Source: Peptoniphilus mikwangii
Lineage (GTDB): Bacteria; Bacillota; Clostridia; Tissierellales; Peptoniphilaceae
NCBI RefSeq assembly: GCF_000468535.1
Contig: NZ_AUQY01000005.1
Span: 62,001-126,000 of the forward strand
DNA length: 64,000 nt
Direction: 5' to 3'
Below the pieces are notes generated by a model that saw nothing but the letters and a program-made list of their open reading frames with translations, was not told the DNA's origin and did not search any database. Both the position numbers and the translations under genes were made by a program. Positions 26,656 through 36,624 of this stretch are shown piece after piece (the stretch's first letter is position 1; the number at the start of each line of letters is the position of its first letter).

Positions 26656-27924
26656 ATGGAAAAATATATTGAAAATGCAATTGCAAATAGAAGGTTTTTT
26701 AGACAAATTGCCGAAATCGGATTTCTTGAAATGCAAACCACAATAGAAATAATAAAACAATTAAAAAATATGGGCTTTAATGTAAAATACGGAAAGTCCA
26801 TTCACTCAAAACGCATGGGTGTTCCTTCAAATGAAGAACTTAAAAATCATTCCAAGCATATCTTGCTTGATGATGTAGACTTTGATACATCCGAAATCTT
26901 TGAAGGATATACGGGATGTATTGCTGAAATGGTATCGCCTGAAAAAGGTCCAAGTTTCGGATTTAGATTTGACATAGACGCCCTTCCAATTCACGAAACA
27001 GAAAATATTGATCATACTCCAAATAAGCTGTCATTTCGTTCAAAAAATGAAAACACATGTCATGCATGCGGCCACGATGGTCATATTGCAATCGGACTTT
27101 CGCTTTGCAAATATATTGCAGATAATATAGACAACCTATCCGGAACATTTAGAATTATATTTCAACCTGCAGAAGAAGAAGTTCGTGGCGGAAAATCAAT
27201 TGATGGCGCAGGTGCCACTGATAATTTAGACTATATGATTTCTTCACATATAGGATTAAATCAGCCGGATTCTACTATAGGAGTAGGAAGTATAGGTTTT
27301 CTTGCTACAAAAAAAATAGATATAACCTTTTACGGAATATCGTCTCATGCTGCAGCAAATCCTCAACTCGGTCGAAATGCATTACTCGGCGCTGCATCTC
27401 TTGCACTTACACTTCACAGCTTCGCTCAATATTCAAATGGAATGGCTCGAATAAATGTCGGCACACTCCACTCCGGAAATGCCAGAAATATAATCGCACA
27501 AAACAGTTACATGCAAGTTGAAATAAGAGGCGAAAACGAAATCATCTTAAATGACCTATATGACAAGCTAAATAATGCAGTCAGGGGTACTGCTATTAGC
27601 TATGGTCTTGAATATAAAATAGAAATCGTCGGAGAAGCCATATGTTTTGAAACTAAATACCCTGAATTTACAAAATATATAAATTCAAAGCTAAATGAAA
27701 TAGGTTTTAAGACTACGCTCAATCCAAGATTAAATGCTTCCGAAGATGTGAGTTATTTATTAAAAAGTACTGAAGACAAAGGCGGAAAATCAATTCACTT
27801 TTTACTCGGTACAACACTTAAAGCTCCTCACCATAATGAAGCATTTGACTATAATGAAGAAGTTTTAACAATAGGTCTTAATCTTTATATTAAGATGATA
27901 CACATACTTCTAAATAAAATTTGA
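26656..27924 (+). CDS. M20-family amidohydrolase / metallopeptidase
   Basis: The 422-residue zinc amidohydrolase has the M20 metal-site motif CHACGHDGHIA (about residues 135-145), the EEE triad region FQPAEEEVRGGKS, and the C-terminal HHNEAF site. It belongs to the hippurate hydrolase/aminobenzoyl-glutamate hydrolase/N-acyl amino acid deacylase group. The likely reaction is hydrolysis of an acyl-amino acid or dipeptide; the substrate is not clear. The ATG at 26656 has only a weak ribosome-binding site (TAGGTAATAAA). It is monocistronic between terminators. Confidence 0.85.
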   Translation: MEKYIENAIANRRFFRQIAEIGFLEMQTTIEIIKQLKNMGFNVKYGKSIHSKRMGVPSNEELKNHSKHILLDDVDFDTSEIFEGYTGCIAEMVSPEKGPSFGFRFDIDALPIHETENIDHTPNKLSFRSKNENTCHACGHDGHIAIGLSLCKYIADNIDNLSGTFRIIFQPAEEEVRGGKSIDGAGATDNLDYMISSHIGLNQPDSTIGVGSIGFLATKKIDITFYGISSHAAANPQLGRNALLGAASLALTLHSFAQYSNGMARINVGTLHSGNARNIIAQNSYMQVEIRGENEIILNDLYDKLNNAVRGTAISYGLEYKIEIVGEAICFETKYPEFTKYINSKLNEIGFKTTLNPRLNASEDVSYLLKSTEDKGGKSIHFLLGTTLKAPHHNEAFDYNEEVLTIGLNLYIKMIHILLNKI

Positions 27925-27935
27925 ATTCAGATATC

Positions 27936-27964
27936 AAAAAGTTCCGACAATGTCGGAACTTTTT
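27936..27964. terminator. Bidirectional intrinsic terminator
   Basis: AAAAAGTTCCGAC and GTCGGAACTTTTT with a three-base loop lie between the convergent M20 gene and the J-domain gene. Confidence 0.88.
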
Positions 27965-28796
27965 AATTCATAGTTTTATATTTTTGTATATTGGTATCAT
28001 TTAAAAACTCGTAGGCACTATTAATTTTTTGAAACATTTCCGTTGCCCCCGGCTCTTTATTGATATCGGGGTGATACATTTTTGCCATTTTTTTGTATGC
28101 GAGCTTTATTTCATATTTATCGGCATTATAACCTACTCCTAATGTATTACAAGCTTGCTCATATTGAGACTTAAAAGATGAAGATGTATATCCCTGATAA
28201 TTTCCTTGATTTTGATATTGTCCGTTATAGCTACCTTGATAATATCCTCCGCCTTGCTGGGCTTGTCTGAAAAATTCTTTAAAATCGCCATAATTTCCGA
28301 ATGTCCAATAAGTACCTCCACCCATATTCTCAAATCTTTTTTTAAATTCTTCTTCCTCTCTCTTGCGTCTTGCCTCTTCTCTTTTTATTCTTTCTCTTTC
28401 CATATCATCTCTATATTTTTTGCCATAATCTTCCATTTTTTCAAATGAAGCTCTTCTGCCAAGCAAATAAAAGTCCGCCTTATCATAAAAATATTCTGTC
28501 GCCATATATTTAATATATTTTAAATAGCTAACTGCAATTTTCCCTATAAACGGGACTACAACAGAAAGTATTATTATTGTAAGTATAAACGGATTTGAAA
28601 GTAAAAAACCAAAAAATATAGGGTTAAAAATAAAAAGTAATACCAGACAACCGCTCATAGAAAGCATCAATCCGATAATCTGCCTGAATGATGAAAAGAT
28701 GCTGACTAAAAAATTTACAATGTATATAAATCCTTGAAGTATATAATCTATTAATGTACCTATAGCCTTATTAAAATATCCTAAAATTTTATTCAT
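27963..28796 (-). CDS. Membrane-anchored J-domain protein
   Basis: In this 277-residue protein the N-terminal third has three hydrophobic segments (about residues 15-40, 45-65, 70-90), then a charged coiled-coil-like stretch (about 120-155), a Gly/Gln/Tyr-rich linker (about 175-210) and a C-terminal J-domain with the HPD motif at residues 242-244. It should recruit and stimulate DnaK at the membrane. It lacks the zinc-finger and client-binding domains of DnaJ, so it is not dnaJ itself. Its ATG overlaps the upstream zincin stop by 4 bases. Confidence 0.88.
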   Translation of the reverse strand: MNKILGYFNKAIGTLIDYILQGFIYIVNFLVSIFSSFRQIIGLMLSMSGCLVLLFIFNPIFFGFLLSNPFILTIIILSVVVPFIGKIAVSYLKYIKYMATEYFYDKADFYLLGRRASFEKMEDYGKKYRDDMERERIKREEARRKREEEEFKKRFENMGGGTYWTFGNYGDFKEFFRQAQQGGGYYQGSYNGQYQNQGNYQGYTSSSFKSQYEQACNTLGVGYNADKYEIKLAYKKMAKMYHPDINKEPGATEMFQKINSAYEFLNDTNIQKYKTMN

Positions 28797-29161
28797 TCTC
28801 TCTCCTTATATCTATTTATAAATTCTCTATCTTCAATTTCAAGATCATTTTCTTTTGCAAGCCATTCAAGATGGTGTGTCAATTCATGATGTAAAGTTTC
28901 TCTGAGCTTTTCTTTAAGTTCTTCATGTGATAAATACCCATACATATTCATAAATGAACCATAATATATTATAATGCTGTTACCGAGCATGCTGCGTTTA
29001 TATGCTCCGAGACATATTAAATCATCATTTTTTGACTCCGGATGATAGCAAATATTCTCTTCTATTATTATACCGCCGTTTAAATACTTAAACATTCTCT
29101 GCGGAATTTCATCATATATTTCATTTAAAATATTTTCAACTTCATCTAATCTATCTTCCAT
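28793..29161 (-). CDS. Small zincin-like metallopeptidase family protein (DUF1025 type)
   Basis: This 122-residue protein has HELTH at residues 92-96 (zinc-binding HExxH) within a helix and no other domain. Length and layout fit the minimal zincins of Pfam PF06262. The substrate is unknown. The gene is coupled to the membrane J-protein downstream (4-base overlap) and lies 12 bases after the MurI-like gene. I infer a single operon running ispE, MurI-like, zincin, J-protein. Confidence 0.82.
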   Translation of the reverse strand: MEDRLDEVENILNEIYDEIPQRMFKYLNGGIIIEENICYHPESKNDDLICLGAYKRSMLGNSIIIYYGSFMNMYGYLSHEELKEKLRETLHHELTHHLEWLAKENDLEIEDREFINRYKERE

Positions 29162-29173
29162 CTTTACCTCTGT

Positions 29174-29893
29174 TTAATTCTCATCTATTAATACTTCTTT
29201 TACAGAGCTGAAATCTTCTTTAAAAATTTCTTCACAACTTAAATAAAATCCTCGCCTATATGCACTGACTCTGTATTTTACAGTAGACTTTTCTTCATTA
29301 TTTTTAAGTACATCTAATTTATTTATCTCTTCCAAAATAAATTCATCTAAAAAATAAAAGTTCTTGTCCGGAAATAATTCATAAAAATATTCTTTTATGA
29401 GGCAAAGTGATATATCCATCACAAAGATATTTTTTTCATTTCCAATGTAGCACTTAAGTAATTCTGAAATTATATATCTATTAAAGTCAAAATCATTTAT
29501 ACTGTTTAAAAGTATTTGTACATCTTTTACATTGATTGCAAAATACTTTTCTTCAAGATAGCTTTTAAAATAAGCATCACTTAAAACAAGTCTATCCCCT
29601 GCAGTTTCAAATTTATCATAAAATTCCGCCAATCCATCTGCTACCTTATATCTTACATCTCTATTTATGTTAAGAGCTATTGAAGGGCTTGAAATAATCA
29701 TAAGTTTAATTATCTTCTGTGCAAAATTTTGAAGCTTATGCGAATTTTCAGCTATTGCATTTTTTCTGAGAGCATATGGATAATTTATGTTATCAATTGT
29801 GATTACGAATTTTTCAGATACTTTTTCTCTAAGACTTCTGTATAACTCTATTGTCCCTATTCCATCGCCAATTATAGCAACATTAAATCTCAT
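29174..29893 (-). CDS. Degenerate glutamate-racemase (MurI)-like protein, catalytic cysteines absent
   Basis: This 239-residue protein resembles MurI at its N terminus: VAIIGDGIGTIELYRSLREK matches the IGVxDSGVGGLTV region, and INYPYALRKNA matches the DTxxxPYGxRS loop. The two MurI catalytic cysteines are missing. The first site (CNTA in MurI) reads ISSPS, and the second (GCTHYP) reads VMDISLC with no THYP. It is therefore probably not a racemase and may be a structural or regulatory relative. The ATG at 29893 follows GGAGGAGA and overlaps the ispE stop by 11 bases; a longer in-frame start would lie deep in ispE. Homology was judged by eye only. Confidence 0.55.
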   Translation of the reverse strand: MRFNVAIIGDGIGTIELYRSLREKVSEKFVITIDNINYPYALRKNAIAENSHKLQNFAQKIIKLMIISSPSIALNINRDVRYKVADGLAEFYDKFETAGDRLVLSDAYFKSYLEEKYFAINVKDVQILLNSINDFDFNRYIISELLKCYIGNEKNIFVMDISLCLIKEYFYELFPDKNFYFLDEFILEEINKLDVLKNNEEKSTVKYRVSAYRRGFYLSCEEIFKEDFSSVKEVLIDEN

Positions 29894-30731
29894 CTTCTCC
29901 TCCAACAGTAACTGCCTTGTAACAATTTTTATATTTCTCAAAAAAATATAAGTAGGCTTTATTTAAAGCAATATCATCATCAAATAATCCAAATACAGTT
30001 GAGCCTGATCCGCTCATCAAAGAAGTCGCTCCAAAATTTTCAAGCTCACATTTTATTAAAGCTATGTCGGGATGATTTTTAAATACAACTTTTTCCATCT
30101 TATTTTCAAGTAATCCCTTAAGCTTTTTTGCACTTTTATATTTCATACTTTCCACTATTTTATCAAAATCTATCCTATTATCTTCAATTGAAATATTTTG
30201 ATATACACTTTTTGTGGAAATTCCATAATTAGGATTTACAATTAAAACACTTACTCCGTTAAAATCTGTAAGCCTTTCAAGTTTTTCTCCTATTCCGCTT
30301 GCAAGCACTGTACCTCCGGTTAACATATACGGAAAATCCGCTCCGATTTTTAAAGACATTTCTCTAAGTTCTTCTATGCTGAGTCCAATATTATACAACT
30401 TATTAATTGCCTTTAAAGTTTCCGCTCCATTTCCGCTTCCCCCCGCAAGCCCTGCTGCTATCGGTATGTTTTTTTTCAAACTAACTTCTATCGGCAGTTC
30501 CCGATTTTTATATTCACACATACACTTCCATGCTTTGTATATCAAGTTGTCATCATTATTAATACTGCTTACATTTGATTTTAAATTAAACCCTCTATCT
30601 ATTTTTCTAAATTCAATTTCATCATATAGAGAAATTTTCTGCATTATAGTTTTTATATTATGATATCCGTCTTCTCTTTTTCCTACAACATCTAAAGAAA
30701 GATTTATTTTTGCGTATGATTTAGCTTTCAT
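29883..30731 (-). CDS. ispE: 4-diphosphocytidyl-2-C-methyl-D-erythritol kinase
   Basis: The 282-residue GHMP kinase of the MEP isoprenoid pathway phosphorylates CDP-methylerythritol. It has Lys8 in SYAKINLSLDV, the glycine-rich ATP loop PIAAGLAGGSGNGA at about 90-103, and the catalytic Asp132 in IGADFPYML. The ATG at 30731 follows GAGGTG closely; the in-frame ATG at 30743 overlaps that ribosome-binding site. An extended -10 lies at 30756-30751. It leads the four-gene operon. Confidence 0.92.
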   Translation of the reverse strand: MKAKSYAKINLSLDVVGKREDGYHNIKTIMQKISLYDEIEFRKIDRGFNLKSNVSSINNDDNLIYKAWKCMCEYKNRELPIEVSLKKNIPIAAGLAGGSGNGAETLKAINKLYNIGLSIEELREMSLKIGADFPYMLTGGTVLASGIGEKLERLTDFNGVSVLIVNPNYGISTKSVYQNISIEDNRIDFDKIVESMKYKSAKKLKGLLENKMEKVVFKNHPDIALIKCELENFGATSLMSGSGSTVFGLFDDDIALNKAYLYFFEKYKNCYKAVTVGGEDEI

Positions 30732-30750
30732 ATTGCACCTCATTATTTTA

Positions 30751-30759
30751 ATTATAGCA
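30751..30759 (-). promoter_or_regulatory. Extended -10 promoter of ispE
   Basis: On the minus strand TGCTATAAT, with TATAAT at 30756-30751, lies about 20 bases before the ATG. There is no clear -35. Confidence 0.55.
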
Positions 30760-30782
30760 CAACCCCTATTCTTTACATAGGA

Positions 30783-30807
30783 AAAAAGAGAGCCTTTGCT
30801 CTCTTTT
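30783..30807 (-). terminator. Intrinsic terminator after veg
   Basis: On the minus strand AAAAGAGAGC-AAAG-GCTCTCTTTT with T-run begins at the veg stop codon. Confidence 0.82.
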
Positions 30808-31069
30808 AAGAAATTTTCTTTATGTCATTATTTTTTACATCATCCAAAATAATAATCTTGACTGTCTGTGTTAAAACGTCTGAGTAAGTGAATGTAGATG
30901 CGGAAAAATCATCACCGTTTTGAATATCAACTAAAAATATACTCGAATACACTGATTTTAAAATACCTTCTTTGGTTGTATATTTTTTTCTTCCGACTTC
31001 AGCCTTAATTATGACTTTTTTACCTAAATTCTCTTCCAGCTTGTTTTTTATCAGCATCATTTGATTCAC
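30806..31069 (-). CDS. veg: Veg family protein
   Basis: This 87-residue protein has the Veg landmarks GKKVIIKAEVGRKK and FTYSDVLTQTVKI. In Bacillus, veg lies next to ispE, as here, and its product influences biofilm formation and spore outgrowth; the molecular role is unclear. I place the start at GTG 31069, seven bases after GAGGTG, giving the usual Veg length. The longer in-frame TTG at 31096 overlaps the promoter-proximal leader. It has its own promoter and terminator. Confidence 0.88.
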   Translation of the reverse strand: MNQMMLIKNKLEENLGKKVIIKAEVGRKKYTTKEGILKSVYSSIFLVDIQNGDDFSASTFTYSDVLTQTVKIIILDDVKNNDIKKIS

Positions 31070-31107
31070 AGATATCACCTCTATACTATAATCCAATGAC
31101 TTACACC

Positions 31108-31136
31108 ATTATAATATAGTCAAGCAAAAAAGTCAA
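31108..31136 (-). promoter_or_regulatory. Sigma-A promoter of veg
   Basis: On the minus strand TTGACT (31136-31131), a 17-base spacer and TATAAT (31113-31108). The Bacillus veg promoter is a classic strong vegetative promoter, and this one is also near consensus. Confidence 0.82.
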
Positions 31137-31185
31137 ATTTTATATTTTACTATATCATTAAATAATTGTCAATTACTTTTTTCTA

Positions 31186-32790
31186 TTATTTATTAAGTTC
31201 TACACTATTTAATTTATTATTGTCAATTGTATGGTAATACAGTTTATTTCCATCTATCGAAATATTCTGACTTGCATCTGCAGCTTTAAAGACAATCCTT
31301 CCAAGCTCATCAAATACCATTATCTTGTTTGAAGAACTGCCTGTATCTGAAAATGTCGCAACAATATATTTGTTATTGTTTCCCATTATTCTTAAATCGG
31401 ATAAATTATTAGTATCTGCAATCTTATTTTTATTTAAATATAAATATGAGTCGTATCCTCTATAATATATATTTGAGTTTAAAACTGCCATTTTATTTTC
31501 AATCATATTTGATGATTTATTTGCATTTATATCTTGTAATATAGTTACATTGTCTCCGTTATCCATATTATAAGTATAAACATTTTTCAAATCTGTGTAG
31601 TAAATTAAATTTTTATCTCTGAATATCCCAAATGTATCTGTGGTATTTAATACTTTAGTTGTATTTTTCACAACATCTATCTTAGACAATCTTGTCTTAT
31701 TTAGATGATTTGAAATTGCATATAAATTTCCATTATACCCTATTAAATTTTCAGAACTATAGTTGATTGCCGAAGATTGTAAATTATTTACTGTAATATA
31801 TCCATAGCTATATCCCTTTTCTCCAACCAACTTATTTGAATAAGTTCCAATTTCATATAAATTCTCAATATTACTTCCCATAAATCTGTCAATGTCAACA
31901 CAATAATCTCTTCCATATACAGATGCCGAAAAACTCGGATTGTATTTTAGTTCTTCCGCCTTTGACTCTTTTAATTCAAATTGTTTTGAACTCGACATAA
32001 TCGGACTGTATCCACTTTGATAATATAAAATTAATCTCCCGTTTACATCTCTAATTGTAATATTAATAGAATTGGTATCTAATTTTAAAATTTCTTTTTT
32101 CTCATCAAGTTTATCAACCGGAGCCGAATATAATACTTCGTTTAAAGTATAATAAACTACATTATTTTTAACTGCTATTACATCACTTTTCCCAAGTTTG
32201 ATTTTTGCCTTATCCTTTGATTCATTTATTGTAAGGTCTCCGGAAATATTACCTATTAAATCTTTAGAGACATCTTTTTCAGAAATATTCTTTGAATTAA
32301 TAACAAGCCCGTTATTTTTATCAAAGCTATATTCCCAGCCAAACTCATTTACACAAAATCTCCACGTCATAGGAAAATATGTTACATCTCTAAAAACTAA
32401 TAATGGATATTTTTCTTCATTATTTTTTATTTCTTTTCCGTTCAGTCTTACTTTAAATATAGGTTTATCTGCCAATTGATTTTTATCGTTTTTTATTGTG
32501 CCTTCATAAAATTCAGCCTTACTGTTTGAATTTATCTTTTCTATTCTAAGCCCTTCACTGTTTGTATATTTTGTTTCAAGTCCTAAAAATCTTGTTGTGT
32601 GATATGTCATCGGAAAGTATGTTACGTCCTTATAGACAATTAACGGATATTTTGAGTAGTCATTTTTCATTTCAATTCCGTTTAATTTAACTTTAAATGT
32701 CGGGAGCGTTACTTTTTCTTTTCCATATACGCTTGTCGAAATTAACGATAAAAGTAAAGTTAATGTCATCACAGTTTTTATTTTTTTCAT
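31186..32790 (-). CDS. Secreted protein with two stalk-like repeats and a DUF5050-type beta-propeller
   Basis: The 534-residue exported protein has a signal peptide (residues 1-23). Two N-terminal repeats follow, each containing (F)KVKLNG.E......YPL.V..DVTYFPMT; they resemble half of a copper-amine-oxidase-N-like module (about residues 32-75 and 110-160). From about 195 to the end there are repeating beta-strand blocks with YY and DG patterns, as in DUF5050 propeller proteins. It probably sits on the cell surface. No catalytic motif is visible. The repeats differ from the copper-amine-oxidase-like domain of the lipoprotein at 44470-45924. It is monocistronic. Confidence 0.72.
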   Translation of the reverse strand: MKKIKTVMTLTLLLSLISTSVYGKEKVTLPTFKVKLNGIEMKNDYSKYPLIVYKDVTYFPMTYHTTRFLGLETKYTNSEGLRIEKINSNSKAEFYEGTIKNDKNQLADKPIFKVRLNGKEIKNNEEKYPLLVFRDVTYFPMTWRFCVNEFGWEYSFDKNNGLVINSKNISEKDVSKDLIGNISGDLTINESKDKAKIKLGKSDVIAVKNNVVYYTLNEVLYSAPVDKLDEKKEILKLDTNSINITIRDVNGRLILYYQSGYSPIMSSSKQFELKESKAEELKYNPSFSASVYGRDYCVDIDRFMGSNIENLYEIGTYSNKLVGEKGYSYGYITVNNLQSSAINYSSENLIGYNGNLYAISNHLNKTRLSKIDVVKNTTKVLNTTDTFGIFRDKNLIYYTDLKNVYTYNMDNGDNVTILQDINANKSSNMIENKMAVLNSNIYYRGYDSYLYLNKNKIADTNNLSDLRIMGNNNKYIVATFSDTGSSSNKIMVFDELGRIVFKAADASQNISIDGNKLYYHTIDNNKLNSVELNK

Positions 32791-32855
32791 AAAATCATCT
32801 CCTGTTTTTAATTATATTAATCTTTTAAATTTAAATCAATTATACTGTTAATTAT

Positions 32856-32882
32856 AAAAAATAGAGCCGTTTAGGCTCTACT
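32856..32882 (-). terminator. Intrinsic terminator after smpB
   Basis: On the minus strand TAGAGCC-TAAAC-GGCTCTA followed by TTTTTTA. Confidence 0.82.
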
Positions 32883-32901
32883 CATATTAGACACAATATT
32901 T

Positions 32902-33363
32902 TTAATATCTTTCCTTCATCGCCTGCTCTATTTTCCGCTGAGCATCTTTCTTTGCCAAGGTTTCTCTTTTATCATATAATTTTTTACCTTTTGCAACGGC
33001 AAGTTCAAGTTTAACTCTACCTCTATTCAAATATAACTTAAGCGGAATAAGAGTGTATCCCTTCAAAGTAGTATCTCTTTCAAGACGTCTTATTTCACTC
33101 TTGTGAAGTAATAATTTTCTAACTCTAAGCGGATCTACATTAAAAATATTTCCCTGTTCATAAGGACTGATATGCATATTTTCCACAAAAACTTCTCCAT
33201 TTTTAATTTCCGCATATGCATCTGAAATATTTGCCTTTCCCTTTCTAAGAGATTTTACCTCTGTTCCTCTAAGTTCTATTCCTGTTTCAATTGTATCTTC
33301 AATAAAATAATCATGTCTTGCTTTTCTATTCGTAGCTAAGGCATTATCAACACTCTTTGCCAT
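32902..33363 (-). CDS. smpB: SsrA-binding protein SmpB
   Basis: The 153-residue tmRNA-binding protein needed for trans-translation has the family signatures [26 protein letters not shown] near the N terminus and a basic C-terminal tail ([22 protein letters not shown]). The ATG at 33363 gives the canonical MAKS start with AGGTG ahead. The gene overlaps the rnr stop by 17 bases. No tmRNA gene follows within the window, although ssrA is often nearby. Confidence 0.93.
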   Translation of the reverse strand: MAKSVDNALATNRKARHDYFIEDTIETGIELRGTEVKSLRKGKANISDAYAEIKNGEVFVENMHISPYEQGNIFNVDPLRVRKLLLHKSEIRRLERDTTLKGYTLIPLKLYLNRGRVKLELAVAKGKKLYDKRETLAKKDAQRKIEQAMKERY

Positions 33364-35446
33364 TTTCATCACCTACTATCTCAAAGTCGATAGTTCCTCT
33401 TGTAATATTTGTATTTACAACTTTTACGGTAATTTTATCTCCTATGTTATAAACTTTTCCTGTATCTCTACCAACTGCAGAATATTCTTCTTCATTATAT
33501 TCAAAATAATCCGAAAGGCTTTGATAGCTTATCAGCCCTTCAATTGTATTTTCAAGTTGAGCAAACATTCCAAAACTTGTAATAGAAGAAAGGATTGCAG
33601 GATATTCTTCTCCTATTCTATCAGACATGTACTCAGCCATCTTAACTGATTCAACCATTCTCTCCGCATCTTGTGCAAGCCTCTCTGTTGCAGATATATG
33701 TTTTGCAAAATCCGAAAGTACATTTTCAAAATAGTTTATTCTTCCTGTTGTCAATTTATTTTTTATAGAGTCTTTTATTATTCTGTGTATTGTAAGATCG
33801 GCATATCTTCTTATCGGCGATGTGAAATGTGAATAATATTTTGCCGCAAGTCCGAAATGTATATCATTTTGTTCTGAATATCTCGCCTTTTTCATACTTC
33901 TTAAAATTAGAGTACTCACAAATAACTCAAACTCTTTTCCCTTTACTTTTTCTATAAGGCTTTGAACTTCTTTAGAATCCAAATTTTGAGTATTTAATTT
34001 CAAGCCTAAATGTCTTAATATTTTATTTAAATTTTCAATTTTCTCCTCATCAGGCTCTTCATGTATTCTATATATAAATGGAAGTTCCATCCAAAAATAT
34101 TGTTCCGCAACTGTTTCGTTACATAACAGCATAAATTCTTCTATTAATTTATTTGCACTTCTTCTCTCTTCACGTCTTATATCTGTAGGTCGTCCATTAT
34201 TGTCAACTGTTATTTTCGCCTCCGGAAAATCAAAATCAATAGATCCCCTGTCCATTCTTCTCTTTCTAAGTTTAAGAGCAAGCTCATTCATTAAAAGTAA
34301 ATCATCTTTAATATTTAAAACACTTTCATCTACAATATTTTTTTCTATTAAATCAGAAACATTGTCATAAATTAATCGTTTAGAGGATCTGATAACTGCA
34401 GGCACAATCTGATGTTCAATTACTTTAGCATTATTATCCAAATCAATAATAACTGAAAGAGTAAGTCTATCTACCCCCTCATTTAACGAACATATGCCAT
34501 TTGAAAGTTCTTCCGGCAACATAGGTATTACTTTATCTATAAGATAAACCGAATTTCCTCTTTCGTAAGCATTTTTATCAATTTCATCAGATTCTTTTAC
34601 ATAATGCGATACATCCGCAATATGCACACCGAGTCTATAGCCCCCATTTTCAAGTTTTTCTATTGAAACAGCATCGTCAAAATCTTTTGAATCCGCTCCA
34701 TCAATTGTAAACGTAGTTATATCTCTTAAATCAAGTCTATCCTTTAAATCTTTTTCAGCTACAAATGTAGGTATTGACTTTGCAAGAGATAATGCAGAAT
34801 TACTAAACTCCATAGGCAGATTTAAACTTGCTGCAATACTTAAAATATCAACTTCTTTTTCTCCCTCATAACCAAAAATTTTAATTATTTTCCCTTCGGG
34901 CTTCTTATTTTTTTCAGGCCATTTTTCAATTTTTACAAGAACTTTTTGTCCATCCTTGGCTCCTAAAAAATCTTTTTTTGAAACAAATATATCAAAGGAA
35001 ATTTTATTATCATCAGGAACTACAAAACCAAATTTTTGACAATTTTGAAATGTACCGACTACCTTTTCATTGGATCTTTTTACTATGAGGATTATCTTTC
35101 CTTCAATGCTGTCTCCGGCTTTTCTATCAAGAACTTTAACAACTACTTCATCACCATTTAATGCTGAATTCATATTATTTTCAGAAATAAAAACATCTTC
35201 ATCGTCTTGTAATAAAAATCCGAATCCCTTTTCATTTCCCTGAACTTTTCCATATCTATATCTTTTATTGTCAATAGCAATATATTTATGATCGAGCAAA
35301 AACAATAGACCGTCATTTTCAAGTTTTTGAAGTAATTTGTAAAATTCAGATTTTTCTTTATTTTTTATTTCAAAGAGTTTAGCAATTTGCTCTTTTGTCA
35401 TTGGCGCACGATCTTTTATACTCTCAAAGATTTTTTCTTTTATCAT
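33347..35446 (-). CDS. rnr: Ribonuclease R
   Basis: This 699-residue 3'-5' exoribonuclease of the RNB family has an N-terminal winged-helix segment, cold-shock domains ([17 protein letters not shown]), the RNB catalytic core with [23 protein letters not shown], and a C-terminal S1 domain. RNase R degrades structured RNA and acts with SmpB and tmRNA in clearing stalled messages, which fits the smpB overlap. The ATG overlaps the ddl stop by one base (TAATG). Confidence 0.93.
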   Translation of the reverse strand: MIKEKIFESIKDRAPMTKEQIAKLFEIKNKEKSEFYKLLQKLENDGLLFLLDHKYIAIDNKRYRYGKVQGNEKGFGFLLQDDEDVFISENNMNSALNGDEVVVKVLDRKAGDSIEGKIILIVKRSNEKVVGTFQNCQKFGFVVPDDNKISFDIFVSKKDFLGAKDGQKVLVKIEKWPEKNKKPEGKIIKIFGYEGEKEVDILSIAASLNLPMEFSNSALSLAKSIPTFVAEKDLKDRLDLRDITTFTIDGADSKDFDDAVSIEKLENGGYRLGVHIADVSHYVKESDEIDKNAYERGNSVYLIDKVIPMLPEELSNGICSLNEGVDRLTLSVIIDLDNNAKVIEHQIVPAVIRSSKRLIYDNVSDLIEKNIVDESVLNIKDDLLLMNELALKLRKRRMDRGSIDFDFPEAKITVDNNGRPTDIRREERRSANKLIEEFMLLCNETVAEQYFWMELPFIYRIHEEPDEEKIENLNKILRHLGLKLNTQNLDSKEVQSLIEKVKGKEFELFVSTLILRSMKKARYSEQNDIHFGLAAKYYSHFTSPIRRYADLTIHRIIKDSIKNKLTTGRINYFENVLSDFAKHISATERLAQDAERMVESVKMAEYMSDRIGEEYPAILSSITSFGMFAQLENTIEGLISYQSLSDYFEYNEEEYSAVGRDTGKVYNIGDKITVKVVNTNITRGTIDFEIVGDENGKEC

Positions 35447-36615
35447 TACAATTTTGCTCCATAAGAAGTTTTTGTCAATAAATCAGAATTATACGATGTT
35501 ATATTTTCAGATTTTTGTTTGTATCTTATTTTTGAAAGCTCAATAAGTCTTGTAATTAATTCCTTAAACGAAATTCCGCTTTCTTCCCAAAGATAAAATG
35601 CTATTGAACCCGGAAGAGTGTTTATTTCATTTACATAAACTTTATCTCCATCAAGTAAAAAATCTATTCTTGCATCTCCCATACCATCTATTGCTCTAAA
35701 TGCAAGATGTGCATATTTTTCAATTTCAGCTCTTACATCTTCAGGTATATCTGCAGGTAAATTCTTCTTTTTATTTTTCATCCCTTTAGAACCTTTGGAG
35801 CCTGCAATATATTTATCTTCATATTTCAACAAATCTTTCCAACCGATAGGCTCTTCACACGCAGAAACAATTATATCTCCCTCATAGCCCATAACTGCAG
35901 CATTTATTTCTCTCGGATTTTCAACAGCACGTTCAACTATAATCTTTCTATCATAATGAACTGCAATTTCAACCGCCTCAACAAATTCTTCTCTATTTGT
36001 TGCTTTTGATATTCCTACAGAAGAACCTAAATTGGCAGGTTTTACAAATAAACTGTATCCCAATTTTTCAGCTTTTTCTATTATTTCATCTCTGTTTTTC
36101 CACTCGTCTCGATAAAAATAAAAATACTCTGTCATCGGTATGTCTTCTGATTGAAACACTTTTTTCATTATTACCTTGTCCATACCGACTGCTGCACTCA
36201 TTACACCACATCCGACATACGGAACTTGAATTAGCTCAAGCAAACCTTGAAAACATCCATCTTCACCATATGTCCCATGTAGTGCGGGGAATATCGCATC
36301 AATTTTAGCATATACTTCTATCCCGAAATTTTCTTTGGAAAAAAGACCCGATTTTTGCATTTTTATAGTATACATATTTGAATCCCCTGTATATCCTTTA
36401 AAAAATACTTCTATCGCCTCAGAAAAATCATTTTTCTTAAATGTTGAAAAATTCTTTAAACAATCTCCTGTTAAAAATTTACCTTCCTTAGTTATATATA
36501 ATGGAATTGGATTATATTTACTCTTATCCATATTTTCCATTATTTGCATCCCCGTAATTATGGATACCTCATGTTCAACACTTCGTCCCCCGAATACTAC
36601 TGCTATATTTTCCAT
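35446..36615 (-). CDS. ddl: D-alanine--D-alanine ligase
   Basis: The 389-residue ATP-grasp ligase makes the D-Ala-D-Ala dipeptide for peptidoglycan. Landmarks are VVFGGRSVEHEVSIITG at the N terminus, LHGTYGEDGCFQGLLE, FVKPANLGSSVGISKA and EINTLPGSIAFYLWEESG at the C terminus. The loop residues around the active site would tell D-Ala from D-Lac specificity, but I did not assign them. It is preceded by GGAGGAAAAG and lies 9 bases after murF, whose substrate it supplies. Confidence 0.93.
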   Translation of the reverse strand: MENIAVVFGGRSVEHEVSIITGMQIMENMDKSKYNPIPLYITKEGKFLTGDCLKNFSTFKKNDFSEAIEVFFKGYTGDSNMYTIKMQKSGLFSKENFGIEVYAKIDAIFPALHGTYGEDGCFQGLLELIQVPYVGCGVMSAAVGMDKVIMKKVFQSEDIPMTEYFYFYRDEWKNRDEIIEKAEKLGYSLFVKPANLGSSVGISKATNREEFVEAVEIAVHYDRKIIVERAVENPREINAAVMGYEGDIIVSACEEPIGWKDLLKYEDKYIAGSKGSKGMKNKKKNLPADIPEDVRAEIEKYAHLAFRAIDGMGDARIDFLLDGDKVYVNEINTLPGSIAFYLWEESGISFKELITRLIELSKIRYKQKSENITSYNSDLLTKTSYGAKL

Positions 36616-36624
36616 CTTTTCCTC

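Noticed and set aside
30806-31096. TTG at 31096 as veg start
   Set aside because: The GTG at 31069 has a well-spaced GAGGTG and gives the normal Veg length. The extension would add nine residues not seen in the family.
32791-32901. tmRNA gene next to smpB
   Set aside because: The gap is only about 110 bases, holds a terminator and lacks the tRNA-like ends of ssrA.
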